Positions 36,829-49,390 are shown, numbered from the stretch's first letter. The stretch is 64,000 nucleotides of DNA from Semisulcospira habei (GCA_036245525.1 BTPG01000008.1:34364850-34428849); one strand, 5' to 3'. Notes: generated by a model from the letters alone, not told the origin. Program-made: numbers and translations.

Positions 36829-39540
36829 ACCTTACCGCAGTCCATCACAATCCTAGATACTGAAGTTAATTTTTCCACTCAGGTGAGAAATCTTGGCGTC
36901 ACCATTGATTGCAGTTTCTCACTTAAACGACATGTTTTGAATACCTGTAGATCTGCATTTATTGAACTGTGTCGCATTAGCTCCATCAGGTACCTTCTCA
37001 CACCAGACGCAACTAAAACACTGGTCTGCTTCTTTGTCTTGTCCCGATTCGATTATGGCAATGCACTCCTGTGTGGCTGTCCTCAGTACCTACTGGATCG
37101 GCTCCAGAGGGTGCAGAACTCAGCAGCACGGCTTGTTGTCAAGGCAAAGAAGTCAGACCACATCAAACACGTCCTGCATTCACTCTATTGGTTACCTATC
37201 ACATCTAGAGTACAATACAAAGTTCTGTCCATCTGTCATACCTGTTTGTCTCCTTCTACTGGCCCTTTCTATCTTTCTAAGCTTCTTCATTTGTACACAC
37301 ACTTTCAAGACAGCTCCGTTCCTCAGCAGACATTAAACTATTACGCTTTCCGACTGTGACAACTAAGTCTTTTGGCGAGAGGTCTTTCTCATACCAAGGA
37401 CCATTTCTTTGGAATAAACTCCCACAGTCCCTCAGATATGTTGAATCAGCCAATAGTTTCCAGCAGTCTTTAAAGACACATTTATTCCTTTAAACGTGCA
37501 TTCACTGTTATAATTCTTCTTTTTGTCAACATTTCGTTGTCGGTGAGGCTGTCTGGTGTATCCGTTGTTGGTTTATGGTTACTTTACTTACTTACTTTAC
37601 TTACGCCTGTCACCCCTACCCGGGTATAGGCCGTCGACGAGAGACCTCCAGCAACTCCTGTCCTGTGCTTCTCCTTCGATTCTACTCCAGGTGGTTCCCA
37701 GTCTCTTGATGTCTGCTTGGAGGTCTCGACGTCAGGAGTTTCTCGGCCTACCTCTTTTCCTCTTTCCCTGGGGGTTCCATGACAATGCCTGCCTAGTGAT
37801 ACTGAAAGCTGGCTTTCTCAGACTGTGACCGATCCATCCCCATCTTTTTCGCCCAATTTCATTCTCTGCTGTTATCTGTTCTGTTCTCTCCCAGAGTCTG
37901 ACGTTGCTGATCTTCTCTGGCCAGTGAATTTTCAAAATTCTTCTAAGGCAATTGTTCATGAAGGTCTGTACTCTGTTTACTGTGGTTTTTGTCAATCTCC
38001 AAGTCTCTGCTCCATATAAGAGAACTGCTTTTACATTGGAGTTGAAAATCCGGACTTTGGTGTGTTGTGACAGCTCTCTGGAGCTCCACACTTTTTTCAA
38101 CTGGAGAAAGGCTGCTCTGGCTTTACCGATTCGTGCTCTGACATCTGCATCAGTGCCGCCTTTTTTGTCTATGATGCTCCCTAGATAGGTGAAGGACTCC
38201 ACCTCCTCCAACGGGGTGCCAGCAAGCAAGACTGGTTCTTCCCTGGTTGCGTTCAGCCTCATTGTCTTTGTTTTCTGTTTGTGAATGGAGAGGCCCACTT
38301 GGGACGAAATGTCAGCAAGCCTCGTGGTCTAGTCCTGCATTTGTTGATGAGTGTGGGACAGTAATGCCAAGTCGTCTGCAAAATCGAGGTCGTCAAGCTG
38401 TGTCCACAGTGTCCACTGTATTCCACTTCGTCTGTCCTCTGTGGTCATCTTCATGACCCAGTCTATGGCCAGTAGGAAGAGGAACGGAGACAGCAGACAC
38501 CCCTGCCTGACACCGGTTCTGACCTGGAGCTCCCTGGTGAACTGCCCTTCGTGGATCACGCGACATGTCATGCCATCGTAGCTGCTCTTGATCAGGCGGA
38601 CGAGCTTTGTGGGTACACCGTAGTGTCGTAGGAGTTTCCACAGAGTCTCTCGGTCCACACTGTCAAATGCTTTCTCATAATCCACAAAGTTGACGTACAG
38701 CGGGGAGCTCCACTCCAGAGACTGTTCCACGATGATGCGGAGAGTGGCGATCTGGTCTGTACATGATCGGTTCTTCCTGAATCCTGCTTGCTGGTCTCTC
38801 AGCTGGGGGTCAACGGAGCTCTTCATTCTCTCCAGGATGATCCTGTTGAAGACCTTTCCTGGTACTGACAGCAAGGCGATTCCTCTGTAGTTGGAACACT
38901 TGCTGAGGTCGCCTTTCTTGGGAAGCTTGATTAGGTACCCCTCCTTCCAGTCAGCCGGCATCACCTCCTCTTCCCAGATCTTTCCAAACAGTGGGTACAG
39001 CATCTCCACTGTTGTCTCTAGGTCTGCTTTCAGAGACTCCGCTGTGATGCCATCTAGGCCTGCTGCTTTGCTGTTCTTCAAGAATGCCACTGCTCTTCTG
39101 ATCTCTTCCCGGCTGGGTCTGTCACAGCTGATGGGTAGGTCGGTCTCTGCCGGCTGGATGTCTGGGGGGTCGGGTGGGCTAGGTCTGTTCAGTAACTCTT
39201 CAAAATACTCGGCCCATCTGTCGAGTTGGTCTGCTCTGTCTGCAATAGGCTTGCCTTCTTTGTCTTTTACTGGTCTTTCTGTATGGCCATACTTGCCTGA
39301 CAATCTTCTGGTAATGTCGTAGAGCTGTTTTGGTTTATGGTACATGTGTCTTTTGTGTGTGAGCATTTTTTGTTGTGTTCTTTTGTTATTCTTATTTTTC
39401 TTGTATATCCTGTTGCGTGCGTTTGTATGTTAGGGACTACATATGTGATGTAGGATGAAAGGTGTATGTATGTTAGTATGTCATTTGTATCAAAAGTATA
39501 GGTGCCTTAAAAATTACATTATTATTATTATTATTATATA
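36829..39540 (+). pseudogene. CR1/L2-like LINE 3' fragment, split by RTE copy 4
   Basis: From 36829 the frame reads SITILDTEVNFSTQVRNLGV, SRFDYGNALLCG, DRLQRVQNSAARLV and HSLYWLPITSRVQYKVLSI, the conserved C-terminal RT stretch of CR1/L2/Jockey-group elements. After a frame break near 37340 it continues SFGERSFSYQGPFLWNKLPQ and SLKTHLFL-stop near 37493. The 3'UTR is interrupted at 37580 and resumes at 39342, ending in (ATT)n at 39518-39537, a usual L2-type tail. 5'-truncated and inactive. Confidence 0.88.
37580..39329 (-). mobile_element. RTE-like LINE copy 4, 5'-truncated, inactivated
   Basis: Direct repeat TTGGTTTATGGT at 37569-37580 and 39330-39341. It starts within the region before the RT (KQLYDITRRLSGKYGH) and keeps the RT with FADD. 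An AAG to TAG change at about 38332 (QD-stop) and a TGG to TGA near 37731 interrupt it. Tail TTACTTACTTAC with one variant unit (TTTAC). Confidence 0.93.
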
Positions 39541-39650
39541 TACTGGTACGAATATAATACTGAGGCTAACACTGATGAGCAGTTGTGATAAGATGAATTC
39601 ATGAATTAATCATTGTTTATTGTCATGTCACAGGTACGTCAGATATGACA

Positions 39651-39817
39651 TTAACCCTTTAACTGTCAGCAGTGCTTCTAATGGGTTAACAATTAAACAG
39701 GACCAAAGTTAGCATGTGCACGTCTATGTCCTGGGTTTAGCCTTGTGGCTGTCCGTAGCGCTTTATTCCTGCAGGAATCATTGTGACAAAGAGTGCTACT
39801 GACAGCTAAAGGGTTAA
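39651..39817. mobile_element. H2-type TTAA element, rearranged
   Basis: TTAACCCTTTAACTGTCAGC at left, GACAGCTAAAGGGTTAA at right, core CTTTATTCCTGCAGGAATCA. An extra internal GGGTTAA at 39683-39689 suggests a second element end inserted in it. Confidence 0.65.
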
Positions 39818-40013
39818 GTTGAGCAGTTTTACTTCCCTCCATTCTTATGACCTTTAAATGGCATTTCCACCAAACACCTCTATGCACAGCCCGGCTTTTC
39901 CCCTGCTGAAAAGGGAGTGTATGCAGGGAAGTGCGCGCAGCCTGCCCCTTCTCTTCTACGCTGGGAAAAGTGGGGTTGTGCATACCGGTTGACTGAGACG
40001 GAGAATGAGACAT

Positions 40014-40228
40014 GTATCCCATTTAGCTCCAACGCCTTACAACAGGAGACGGATGGAACATGATGACTCAAGGGTAGTGCCAGATTAGCTTGGTGCCTTC
40101 AGGCACCAAGCTAATCTGGCACTACCCTTAAATTAGCATGATCCTTCCATCTCCTGCGCCTGGTGCATACTCGTTAAGTGACACCTCCAAAATTTAGGAA
40201 ATGTGGCCTTGGAGCTAAATGGGGTATA
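40014..40228. mobile_element. H1a TTAA palindromic MITE, ends eroded
   Basis: GTATCCCATTTAGCTCC to GGAGCTAAATGGGGTATA; both terminal TTAA have decayed to TAT(A/C). The last inner base pair is CTCC/GGAG instead of CCCC/GGGG at both ends. Hairpin joined by GGTGCCTTCAGGCACC. Confidence 0.82.
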
Positions 40229-40287
40229 TAATTATGTAGTTGTGCCAACTATATTGTTAGCCATTTCGATTCTCAAAATTGTCATTG

Positions 40288-40367
40288 TTGACCCTTTGGC
40301 TGTCAGCAGTGTTTTTGGTCGAGGTGATAACCTCGACTAAACACGCTACCAACAGCCAAAGGGGTCA
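40288..40367. mobile_element. H2 palindromic element
   Basis: TTGACCCTTTGGCTGTC to CAGCCAAAGGGGTCA. Centre TCGAGGTGATAACCTCGA replaces the usual TGATTCCTGCAGGAATCA, again self-paired. Confidence 0.8.
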
Positions 40368-40748
40368 TTATATGCTTTCAAGCTAAGTTACTAGTGACGA
40401 GACCGCTGTCTGAAGGAGGTCCCAAGTTATCACAAGATAATAGCAATATCCACCTGTCAAGTGGGCAATACATACTGCACATAGAGCGCGAGTGAGCACA
40501 ATGTCAATTTCTTAGTCTCCAGTAATGAAAGTTCTTCTGACCGCGCGGCACGCAGTAATAACTAACGGCTGACGTCGGTCCGAGGACATTTTGCGCTTTG
40601 GGTCACTTTTCACACGGCTCTCCACGCGAGTACCTTCGGCCACAGAATGCGCACACAAGAACGGACCTAAACAATGCGCACACATGTATCTTGAGCGGCA
40701 CGTTCAGTCGTGATGAAGAACCTTGTGCAAAGTTATTCTGCTGGACAG

Positions 40749-40955
40749 TTAACTCATTCAGCCCCGACACACCACGGCAAGACACGGATCGAGCATGATA
40801 GTTCAAGGGTGGTGCCAGAATAGCTTGGCGCCTATGGCACCACCCTTGAATTATCGTGCTCGCTCTGTCTCGGCCTAGAATTGTAATACAGTCCTTCAAA
40901 GGGCTACTTCAAACTGAATTTGGGGATTTCGGTCCTGGCGGGTAGAATGTGTATA
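40749..40955. mobile_element. H1b TTAA MITE, CTACCCC-end subtype
   Basis: TTAACTCATTCAGCCCC start; right end GGGTAGAATGTGTATA. Outer stem is GAGCATGATAGTTC at left and AATTATCGTGCTC at right. The hairpin centre has lost its right inner arm. Confidence 0.75.
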
Positions 40956-41029
40956 CCGTTGTGTACTTAGATACGTACTATGAACTTCCGCAATACTCAA
41001 TCATTCCTTTCCATGTGCAAGAGACAGAT

Positions 41030-41090
41030 TAATTCTTATCAGCTCATGCATCCTGTGCTTGGGGCTCGTGAGAATCTATGATCGGCTCTG
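41030..41090. repeat. H5 hairpin, degenerate
   Basis: TTCTTATCAGCTCATG region faces GGGGCTCGTGAGAATCTATG. Weak pairing. Confidence 0.45.
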
Positions 41091-41305
41091 ACCACACTTG
41101 GCTCAAGGGACTAAGTATATAATTGTAAGCTGCTCAGTCGTATTCCGAGCCAGTAAAACGCACGACTGTGAAACGCGGTATAGTCTGTGTACCAGTAGCA
41201 AAACGCCTTCGGGCCCACGGCGGGCTCGTGCACAGCGGCCTGCGCGGCCCCACTACGGCTTTCGTAGGCCCGAGAACTTTAGCTTTCTGGGCGCATGGCC
41301 TGTTT

Positions 41306-41401
41306 GCATGAGTCAGCTAGTCCTGCGCAAGCCACTAAGCAAAGTGCTCCGATAGCGGCGCCGTCAGTAAGTGGCTTGCGTAGGACTAAGCTGACTCATG
41401 C
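41306..41401. repeat. Palindrome, singleton core
   Basis: CATGAGTCAGCTAGTCCTGC faces GTAGGACTAAGCTGACTCAT, with a second inner arm pair AAGCCACT/AGTGGCTT. Preceded (41200-41280) by G/C-rich H7-like inverted segments. Confidence 0.88.
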
Positions 41402-42331
41402 GACTGTGCCGCCCTGTTCAAGTTCCAGTGAGGAAATGGTCATCGGGCCGATGTCAGCCAAAGTCTGACAGAAGTCGGCCCAAGGACTTTATACTGACTG
41501 GCGTACAAGTATTGTCTGGCGCTGGACATTACAGGATGACCATGCAGTAATTTGCCCTCGCCTGGGAACAACAAGGCGCCTGTTGCCCGCTGCATGTTCT
41601 GCTGCCGGCTGTACTAGTGTGCCTCTCTTTAGGGGCTGCAGTCTAAAGTAGTCTCTCTACAGACTGGTCAAATGGTACGGTTATTTCGAAGCTAACAAAA
41701 TAGGCTACAGTCAAAAGGTGACTCAGGTGACAAGTCCTGTGGTGTCCTTGTTTTTGTTAAGAATAGTATTTTCTAGGGGGGGGGGGGGGGGGGGGGCGGT
41801 CCGGCAGAGTATCTCCCTCCCCAACTTGACTCCCCATTTTTTTTTTTTTTTAGACCAAGATCATATATTTTTCTGTATGATTTTTTTAAAGGAAGTCGGA
41901 CTGTTGTAGCCTCGCCTGCCCCCATCCTCCCACCCACCCCCTATCCCCGCCTCCGTCTCCGATTTCAGTTTTAAAGCCGGGTTGGACTGTCGCTGCCAGT
42001 GCCCCCCCCCCCCCCTCTCCCTCTAGTTTGATTTACTGAAGACTGGAACCTGAAGTAACATGTCGAGCGCCTTGATGACCAAATACCGCCCTTGCAGTGG
42101 CTACCAAAACGCCTGTGATAAAATTGTACACACAAAAAAAAAAAAAAAAAAAAGAAGAAGAAAACAAGAAAAGCGAGCCGTTGAAAGGTCACACCTTGGT
42201 CAAGAAAACAGTCCTGCAGCCAAATCCTTTCATCTACAAGAGACATAGATTCCCATGTGTTCCTGCAGCCACACTGAGGAGCGCTTGCAAATTTGTCTTG
42301 CTATTGGAGACACAGACGAAGATCGTGAGTT

Positions 42332-42416
42332 TTAACCATCTGCAAGAGGCATACATTCTCAAGAGCCCCAGCAAATGCAGGGGCTCTTGAGAATCTATGC
42401 ATCTTGCTAATGGTTA
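42332..42416. mobile_element. H5 palindrome, covariant
   Basis: Arms TTCTCAAGAGCCCC and GGGGCTCTTGAGAA: both carry AAGAG/CTCTT where the usual form is ATGAG/CTCAT. Outer TTAACCAT faces ATGGTTAT. Confidence 0.85.
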
Positions 42417-42548
42417 TCATTAATGTCTACTGACATACATGTAGAAAGTTTAGAGAAAGTTACGGGACTGAGTGTGGAGCTGCTACTACTGACACAGAAC
42501 ATGGAGCACATGCGTGTACGATGTCCTTGAATAATTCAGGACGACACC

Positions 42549-42762
42549 TTAACTCATTCTACCCCAGACACACCACAGCAAGATAAAGATCGACCATGAT
42601 AGTTCAAGGGTGATGCCAGAATAGCTTGGCGCCTATGGGCGCCAAGCTATTCTGGCATCACCCTTGAACTATCATGGTCGACCTGTGTCCTGCACTGCAA
42701 CGCAGTCTTCAGAGGACAACTTCAAAATTCGGGCATTTCGGTCTTGGGGTAGAATGAGTTAA
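42549..42762. mobile_element. H1b TTAA MITE with perfect covariant hairpin
   Basis: TTAACTCATTCTACCCC to GGGGTAGAATGAGTTAA are exact inverted ends. Hairpin 42588-42683 is virtually perfect and has GTGATGCC/GGCATCAC in both arms instead of GTGGTGCC/GGCACCAC. Confidence 0.95.
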
Positions 42763-43607
42763 CCTTTGTTAACGTCACAACAAGTCAACCCATCTCCGGT
42801 GCTGACATTATTCTAACATGAACGGCAAAGTCCTAATGGCTCACGTGCCGTGCGTGAAAACACTTGCGTAGTCACTGACCTTTTGTGACCTTGACTTGTT
42901 GGACATGTCACGGACATGCCGATACCACTTTACAAGATGTTAATTTAGAGTGAGCCAAAATAACTATGAAATAGGAGAGAGCATTAAAGGGCGTTAAAAA
43001 GAAAAGAAAGACCGTCCCTGACCTTTGTCCTTTCACAGTGGTGGTCCATAAGTCTAATTACTAGTTACCTACTAAAGAAACGCTTAAAATTAAGTTGCCT
43101 ACTAAAGAAACGCATAAATCTAAAATGGCCAAAACTGACTTTAAAAAATGCTGACCTCTGTGGGTGTTGGAACTAGAGACAGCTGGATGGCGGAGGAAGG
43201 GGGGAGGGGGGGAGGAGATGAGAGAGACCTGGCCCTGGCCCGTTGACTGAATTTGTTTTGGGGAGGAATACATTTTTTGGGTGAAATATAATTACGAAAA
43301 TTATATATTTTATTTGTTGTTAGTACAAAATACTTTTGGAAGAGAATTTTTTTTTAAATCATAAAATAAAATACATAAAGTTTCACTTTTCCTTACCAAC
43401 CCCCTCCCACCCCCACTCCCCATTGCTTGAGGTTGATCTGTTGTTCAACCCCCCCCCCACCCCCACAACCTCCCCCCCCCCCCCTCCCCGTAGTTTTCAG
43501 TCTTTGCATGCTGGAAAGTAACGTGAGGCATTTCAGTTACATCAATGAAAAAATAATCGGACTACGCCACTGAATATACGTAGGAAAGTACTATCATGAG
43601 GATCTCT

Positions 43608-43712
<105 letters not shown>

Positions 43713-43809
43713 CTTGCAAGTTTGAAATAGTGTTTGAAAAACTGAAAACCCTCTCTGTTGAAAACAGATTTATAATCTGACGATGCACTGAAACCGTTAT
43801 ACAGAATTG

Positions 43810-44039
43810 TTAACCCCTTCATTGCTGAGAAAAAATGAACACAAACCGAATGCAAGAGGCATAGATCCTCATGAGCCCCCGCAGTCGCGGGGGCTCATGA
43901 GGATCTATCTCTTGCTAAGACCAATTTGTATCCCGGGCCTATTCCTTGGAGGGTTGTGCCTTCAGTTTGTGTTGTTGAAAGAACAAACTGAGATTTTAGC
44001 GGAAACAAAATGTACGTACAGTGGCTAGGAAGGGGTTGA
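43810..44039. mobile_element. H5 TTAA palindromic MITE, type copy
   Basis: TTAACCCCTTCATTGC to GGAAGGGGTTGA. Hairpin 43854-43917: CAAGAGGCATAGATCCTCAT faces ATGAGGATCTATCTCTTG, joined by GAGCCCCCGCAGTCGCGGGGGCTC-type centre. Confidence 0.9.
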
Positions 44040-44138
44040 AAACAGAAAGAAAATGCGCAGAAGGGAATATAATGCGCATCCAGGCAAATTTTGTCAGTGA
44101 CTAACCATGGATGAATTAGCGGTCGTAGTTGGACCACT

Positions 44139-44413
44139 GTGGGGGCGGATCTGGAAGGGGAGGGGGATGGTTCCAGGGGTTCCGGACCAACCTCCCGCCC
44201 CCCTCCCCCCCCGGCCAAAAATGTATCAAACCCTACCCCCCCCCCCCCCCTTCTCCGCCACCCCGTCGTTGCTTGGTTTTTCGGTCACTGGAAGAGCACG
44301 GTTTCACGTCCGGAGGCATTTTGTGTCAGGCTGAGGGTTCCACTTGAAATAAAACTGAAGTTCAATGGAACCTCCCCCCCCACACCCCTTCTGAGGTAAC
44401 TGATCCGCCCCTG
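44139..44413. mobile_element. TIR element with GGGGCGGATC ends, degenerate
   Basis: Left GGGGGCGGATCTGG, right GATCCGCCCCTG, C-rich between. Same family as 60031-60511. Terminal CAGGGGCGGATC resembles hAT-type ends (established for that superfamily only as CAG-like); no transposase. Confidence 0.6.
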
Positions 44414-44564
44414 CACGGTATGTGTTTGTCACGTCATCAGTTACAGAGACATATCCGGTCTGCTGCTACAGTCATTACTTTATGTGACAGTAACTTGAAG
44501 AGACAGTACACACTGCCGCCGTTCACTTGTGTGCTGAATACATATATTTCGAGATGGGTGTAAG

Positions 44565-44620
44565 GCACACTGGTTGTCTCCCTCGATTCTCTACTACCGC
44601 CGGCCGCTGTAGACAACCAG
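44565..44620. repeat. H4 palindrome, short right arm
   Basis: CACACTGGTTGTCTCCCTCG, then a GCCGGCCGC centre and GTAGACAACCAGT. Confidence 0.7.
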
Positions 44621-44772
44621 TAAGGTCACAGTGGAAAGCAGGAGAAGGCGCAAAAGGCCGGGGCGGGTGGAGGAGGGGGGATCATATTATCAAGTTCACT
44701 GTCGTGGGTATCATCTGATTTACCCTGCTTATGTAACTGAACGTGAAACCTCTCATATGTACAATCAGTACT

Positions 44773-44850
44773 GCAAGAGGTATAGATCCCCATGAGCCCC
44801 GCAATCATATTGCGGGAGGCTTGTGTGTTTGGGGAGGGCGGGGGGGGGGG
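44773..44850. repeat. H5 hairpin, degenerate, followed by G-run
   Basis: GCAAGAGGTATAGATCCCCA and a GCCCCGCAAT/ATTGCGGG centre are present; the right arm breaks into GGCTTGTGTG and a poly-G run. Confidence 0.6.
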
Positions 44851-46110
44851 GGGGGGGAACTGGTGGGTGCCGGCTTCACTGAAATTAAACCAAATAGTAG
44901 GGCCTTTGACCGGAGGGTGTAAGACCCGGCGAAGCCAAGACAAACTTTTAAAATTTTTTTAAAAAAAAGATGCGTGTGAACCATGGCTTTTTATTTCTGT
45001 GAGCCGCGTGAATAGCTCTCTTGAATTCCAAAATCAAGTTTTCGTCGATCTATGCACAATGGACAATCCAGGCACTCAATGAAGAATGTGTAATACGATG
45101 AAGGGTTTCGTTATAAACTGGCGGGGCACTGCTTTTCCGTCCAGCAGGCCTGTTTACATAACAAGCAACGCCGCTAGATGCTGCTCCCACAACACCTGTT
45201 TGCACCCGCCATTCCCAGACGCTCGGCAAAGGGCAACCGCGGTGAATCTCACCTCGGGTGTAGAACTGACGATACCGAAGAAGGGGCTCATGAGAATCTA
45301 TGACTCCTGCTGTTGCTAATTTACTTCGTGTATAATACCGAACTAGGCAAGAGCCAGGGGCTGATCAGCATCTATGACTCTTCGACTATTTACCTTGTCA
45401 TAATGAAAACCCTCAGACACAAGGTAAAAAGTAGACGAAACCGCCGTATGAAGACGCCTGGCCACCCCCCTCCCCCCCCCCCCTACTCCCCCTCCCCCCC
45501 CCAAAAAAAAAAACAAAAAACAAAAACAAACTAAATAAATAAAATAAAATATAAAAAATAAATAAAATAAAAATATAAATAAATAAATAAAATAAAGAAA
45601 GAAAAAGAAGATAAATAAATAAATAATAGAATAAAGTAAAAATAAAATAAATAAACTAACCAACCAACCAAATAAATAAAGAAAGAAATATATAAAAGGA
45701 TTCCATTCCTCCCTCATATTAGCGGCTGCACTGAGCGTTTCATGAAAGTCTATGCATCTTTCGGGTGGACGGACTGACAAAGACTCTACAGACATGCCTC
45801 AGAAAACTGAGCCAGATTCTTGGACCTGCCGGTGTGCGGGCCATGCACGGCTGACGTCGGGCCAAGGACCTCCTGCTACCGATAACCGTCCGAGGCCGGA
45901 GCACGTAAAGAGCTGTGTCACTCTCAGTTCATGTGATTTCGTCGAATTAGGTCTGAGGAGTAATGGCGGCGCGGCCAATGCGATATAACAACAGAGATCG
46001 ATCCCTACCAGGGACACAGAATCAGTAAACCCCTGAGCTTTCGGTGCTCATGACTGAGAATATGTGTTTCATGCACGTGAAAGGGGCTGGTTGAAGGTCT
46101 GTATTTTCAG

Positions 46111-46174
46111 ACTGGTTGTCTCCCTCCAATGATTCGCTGCGCTAACGTGCAGCGAATGGAGGGAGACAACCAGT
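46111..46174. repeat. H4 palindrome, long perfect copy
   Basis: ACTGGTTGTCTCCCTCC faces GGAGGGAGACAACCAGT and an inner pair ATTCGCTGC/GCAGCGAAT adds a second stem. Confidence 0.95.
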
Positions 46175-46739
46175 GTGTGGGACTGTTGATGAATGGGCAG
46201 GTAAGACGTGTTAGTCAACAGAAACCATCGGTAAGGACTCGGTCTCGGTGCATCCTACACGTCTGCGTCTGTGAAAGAGGTGGTGTCAGAGTTTGGCCAC
46301 TTGCTGTATGATTTTGCAAGGTTCAGTGTGCTCTTTCGTCGTCACTGTTATTGCGGCGGTTTTGCACTTGCTGACTTGCCAGTATCAGACATGATTTCTA
46401 TTGCAAGCGCGTAGACCCGACCATGACGTACAGTGTCCATGCCTCTAAAAGATGTTGGGCGTCTTACGTGTGACGGTGGTACGCCACCGTATCCATGCTA
46501 AACACTGCGGACTGTTTTCTGCGCATTGTTTCCTGCAGTCGTATATTGGTTAAAAGTGGACAAGAAGCTAAAACAACTGTCCAGAAATACGTCAGAATAG
46601 GGATTTTTTTAAATAAAATCCCTGGTCAGAAGGACCTGTGGGGTAGGGGGGTGGGCACACCTTCCCAGCGGGCCGGACGAGAGGGAGGAAGGGCGGGGGA
46701 ATTAAAACTGGTGCTCGTGCAGCACCCTCCACCACCACT

Positions 46740-47023
46740 CCGTTGTTTGATTTCGTGTCCAGCGGTGGAAATCACCCCCCCCCCCCCCCACACACACACA
46801 CACACTTCTTGATCGTTTGGGTTGGGGTTTTTTTGCCAGTGGATCGCAAGGTCTCGCTTCTGGTTACCTTCTGTCCCCCCCCCCCCCCCCCGGGCCTCCC
46901 CAACCACCCCCCCCCCCAAAAAAAAAAAAAATAAATAAATAAAAATGAAAGTAAAAAATAAATTAAAAAAACAAACAAAAAAACTGGACCTCCTCGCCGG
47001 GAGGTAACGTATCCGCCCCTGCC
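46740..47023. mobile_element. GATCCGCCCCTG-end element, remnant
   Basis: CCGTTGTTTGATTTCG and the end TATCCGCCCCTG match internal and terminal parts of 60031-60511. The left TIR is not recognisable and A/C runs dominate. Confidence 0.5.
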
Positions 47024-47293
47024 CCTGGACTCCCCTTCTTCACAGCCCCCACTCTCCTCTTACCATGTTGATCCGGGCCTGCCCTCTAGTACAATAAGAA
47101 ACTTCATCAATCAGACTATTACAAGTTACACCGATTCAAACGAAGGAAAGCGCCCTCCTAGGAACTCACCACGTTATGTCGCGTCATTGACTGGGAGAAG
47201 GGCAGTCAGGAGCTAGCATGCCCAACACCACCCGGGGGATGCACTTGCTTGGTGCAGTGTGTACCTTTCATCAATACGCCCCAGCCGAGATCC

Positions 47294-47336
47294 CACACTG
47301 GTTGTCTCCTTCAAATCGAGGGAGACAACCAGTGTG
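47294..47336. repeat. H4 palindrome, short type copy
   Basis: CACACTGGTTGTCTCC and GGAGACAACCAGTGTG with a ~11-base loop. The shortest clean H4. Confidence 0.92.
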
Positions 47337-47727
47337 CCTTGCTATAAAACGTTATTTCCAACTGGGCTTCCACTTGCCTTTTGGCCGGAGCATGCATTCC
47401 GCAGTCTCAAATCCGGCGGTCTTACGTCATGTGGAAAATGTCAGAAACCACGTGAATACATGTACAAAATAACACGCGGGCCTAATCGCTGTGGCTAGAT
47501 CTTTCCCACCTATGTATGCGTGACAGAAAAACCATCCCAAAACTGAAGAACCATTGTCTAGAAAATAATATGTTTGACGAATGTTCAATATCAATGGTGA
47601 AGTAAACATCTTCAGTCTTGGGTGTGTTTGCTTGTCACTACAGCCGTGCAATATAAATCACAGTTAACAGCATTCGGTAGTGGTAAACAGAGCTCGTGTA
47701 TGCTGGCATAATATGAGTACTTTAATT

Positions 47728-47944
47728 TTAACCCCATTACTGCAGGTGAACGCTGATTGTATTTCCGAAATCTTTTAAAGGGCGTCCAAAGAACATGGAT
47801 ACCAAGTGGTGTCAGTAAGAGGCATAGATCCCGAGTCACGAGCCCCCGGCCGCCGCAACTGCGGGGGCTCGTAATGATCTGTGCGGCCTCCTGCAGTTGG
47901 ATTGTCTTCACCGACTTTGCAAGTCTCGCCAGTGAAGGGGTTAA
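47728..47944. mobile_element. H5 TTAA palindromic MITE
   Basis: TTAACCCCATTACTGC to GCCAGTGAAGGGGTTAA, with hairpin 47818-47897. Centre CGAGCCCCCGGCC...GGGGGCTCG: both arms have TCACGAG/CTCGTAA-type change compared with TCATGAG. Confidence 0.88.
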
Positions 47945-48130
47945 TTTTTCATTCTGGTATCATTAAAGAACACTTCAGTGTGTCCGATAATTCCAAAAAA
48001 AGTCGCGTTTCTTTTGCTCGTCAGTATATAAATCGGCCTGTATCTCTCTGCAGACTCCAGCCTTTGAATTGAGCTGGCGTGTGTCATAGGTGTGTAATCC
48101 AAGCCAGACGTGGTAACGTTTGACATTTGC

Positions 48131-48194
48131 GTGCTGGTCTGTGATTTTGGCCATTACGGCTGAAGCCGTAAGATTCAAAATCGCAGACCAGCAC
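48131..48194. repeat. H3 palindrome
   Basis: GTGCTGGTCTGTGATTTTGG faces CAAAATCGCAGACCAGCAC; inner stem TTACGGCTGAAGCCGTAA. Confidence 0.92.
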
Positions 48195-49200
48195 CCAATT
48201 TACGCCAGATCATGCCTATTCTTACGCTCCAGGACTACTGAGCAACGCTGTAAGCGTGAGAACCGCTATCTAACGGTACAGGTACACACAGCCGTCTCAG
48301 TGGTTTATTTTCTAAAGATCTTGCACAATGCGGCTAACAACAAACGGGATGCGCTCAATATGTTACATCGTAAAAAAAAAAAATTGAATGAAGACCCAAA
48401 AGTTGACTGCCATGCGCGTAAAAAAAAAAACGGCACACAAAAAGTCTCAACAAAAAAGAAACACGCTCAGAAAGGTCAATTACAACACAATTTGTGTTAT
48501 GATTGCCCATTCTAAGTAGGTTTTTTTCTGTGTCAAGTTTTTCTCGTCCAAAACCGGTATATTACTAACACCTTTTTGACAATGCAAAGGGAATGGGGTG
48601 TGACTGAGTGTGTGAAAACACAAAACACTTTTCAGTTCAAACAAAACAATCAAGGGCATTCAACACTATAATTGTTAAAATGTATATCGTTTCATTATGT
48701 CTTTTGTTTTTGAGAAGAAAAGGGGAGACTGCCAGTGCTGATAAGTTAGGAAGACTGAGTTAGGAAGTAACTTGAGTAATTAAAACTTGAGCACTGTCAG
48801 GGGAGAGAATTGCGCCATTAAAAAAAAAAAAAAAAAAAAAGGATAGGAAAGAGGGGTGCGCTAAGTAAGTGTTTGGAAGCAATGAATATGGAAGCCCCCT
48901 TTCTCCCCCCCCCCCCCCCCCCCCCCCTCTTTAGAGGGGGGGGGGAGGGTTTTTTTTTTTTTTTTTTTTTTTTTTGCGTTTTGACCAAGTAGATTAATGC
49001 ACAATTCTCTCCCCTGACAGTGCTTTTACCTACTTTACTTGGTAGTCTTTTCTTTTTGCCAAAACAATAACATAATATTTGGTTTGAAAGTTATTAATAG
49101 AAATGTGTTTCCTAGCCCTCTAAATAGGCAGAAATGCGTGTCTGTACCCATCTCGTCAAGAAAATGGACGGGATGATACGTGACATTTCTCATCTAGCGC

Positions 49201-49281
49201 CTGGCCCGGAGTTCTGTGTGTCGCAGTGATAGAAGCTGTCTTACTAAGGCAGCTTCTATCAAGACTGAACTCCCGGCCAGG
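49201..49281. repeat. Palindrome, singleton core
   Basis: CTGGCCCGGAGTTC/GAACTCCCGGCCAG outer and TGATAGAAGCTG/CAGCTTCTATCA inner stems around CTTACTAAGG. Confidence 0.9.
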
Positions 49282-49390
49282 GACTATATGAGATTCCCAG
49301 TTATACGTACGTTAATAGCCCCCATACTGCGTAACATCTACCGCTTCAGTGCAGTGGAACATGTTTCATGCGACCACCCTTATGAGAGAT

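Noticed and set aside
41718..42390. Frames across G-, C- and A-runs
   Set aside because: Homopolymer artefacts.
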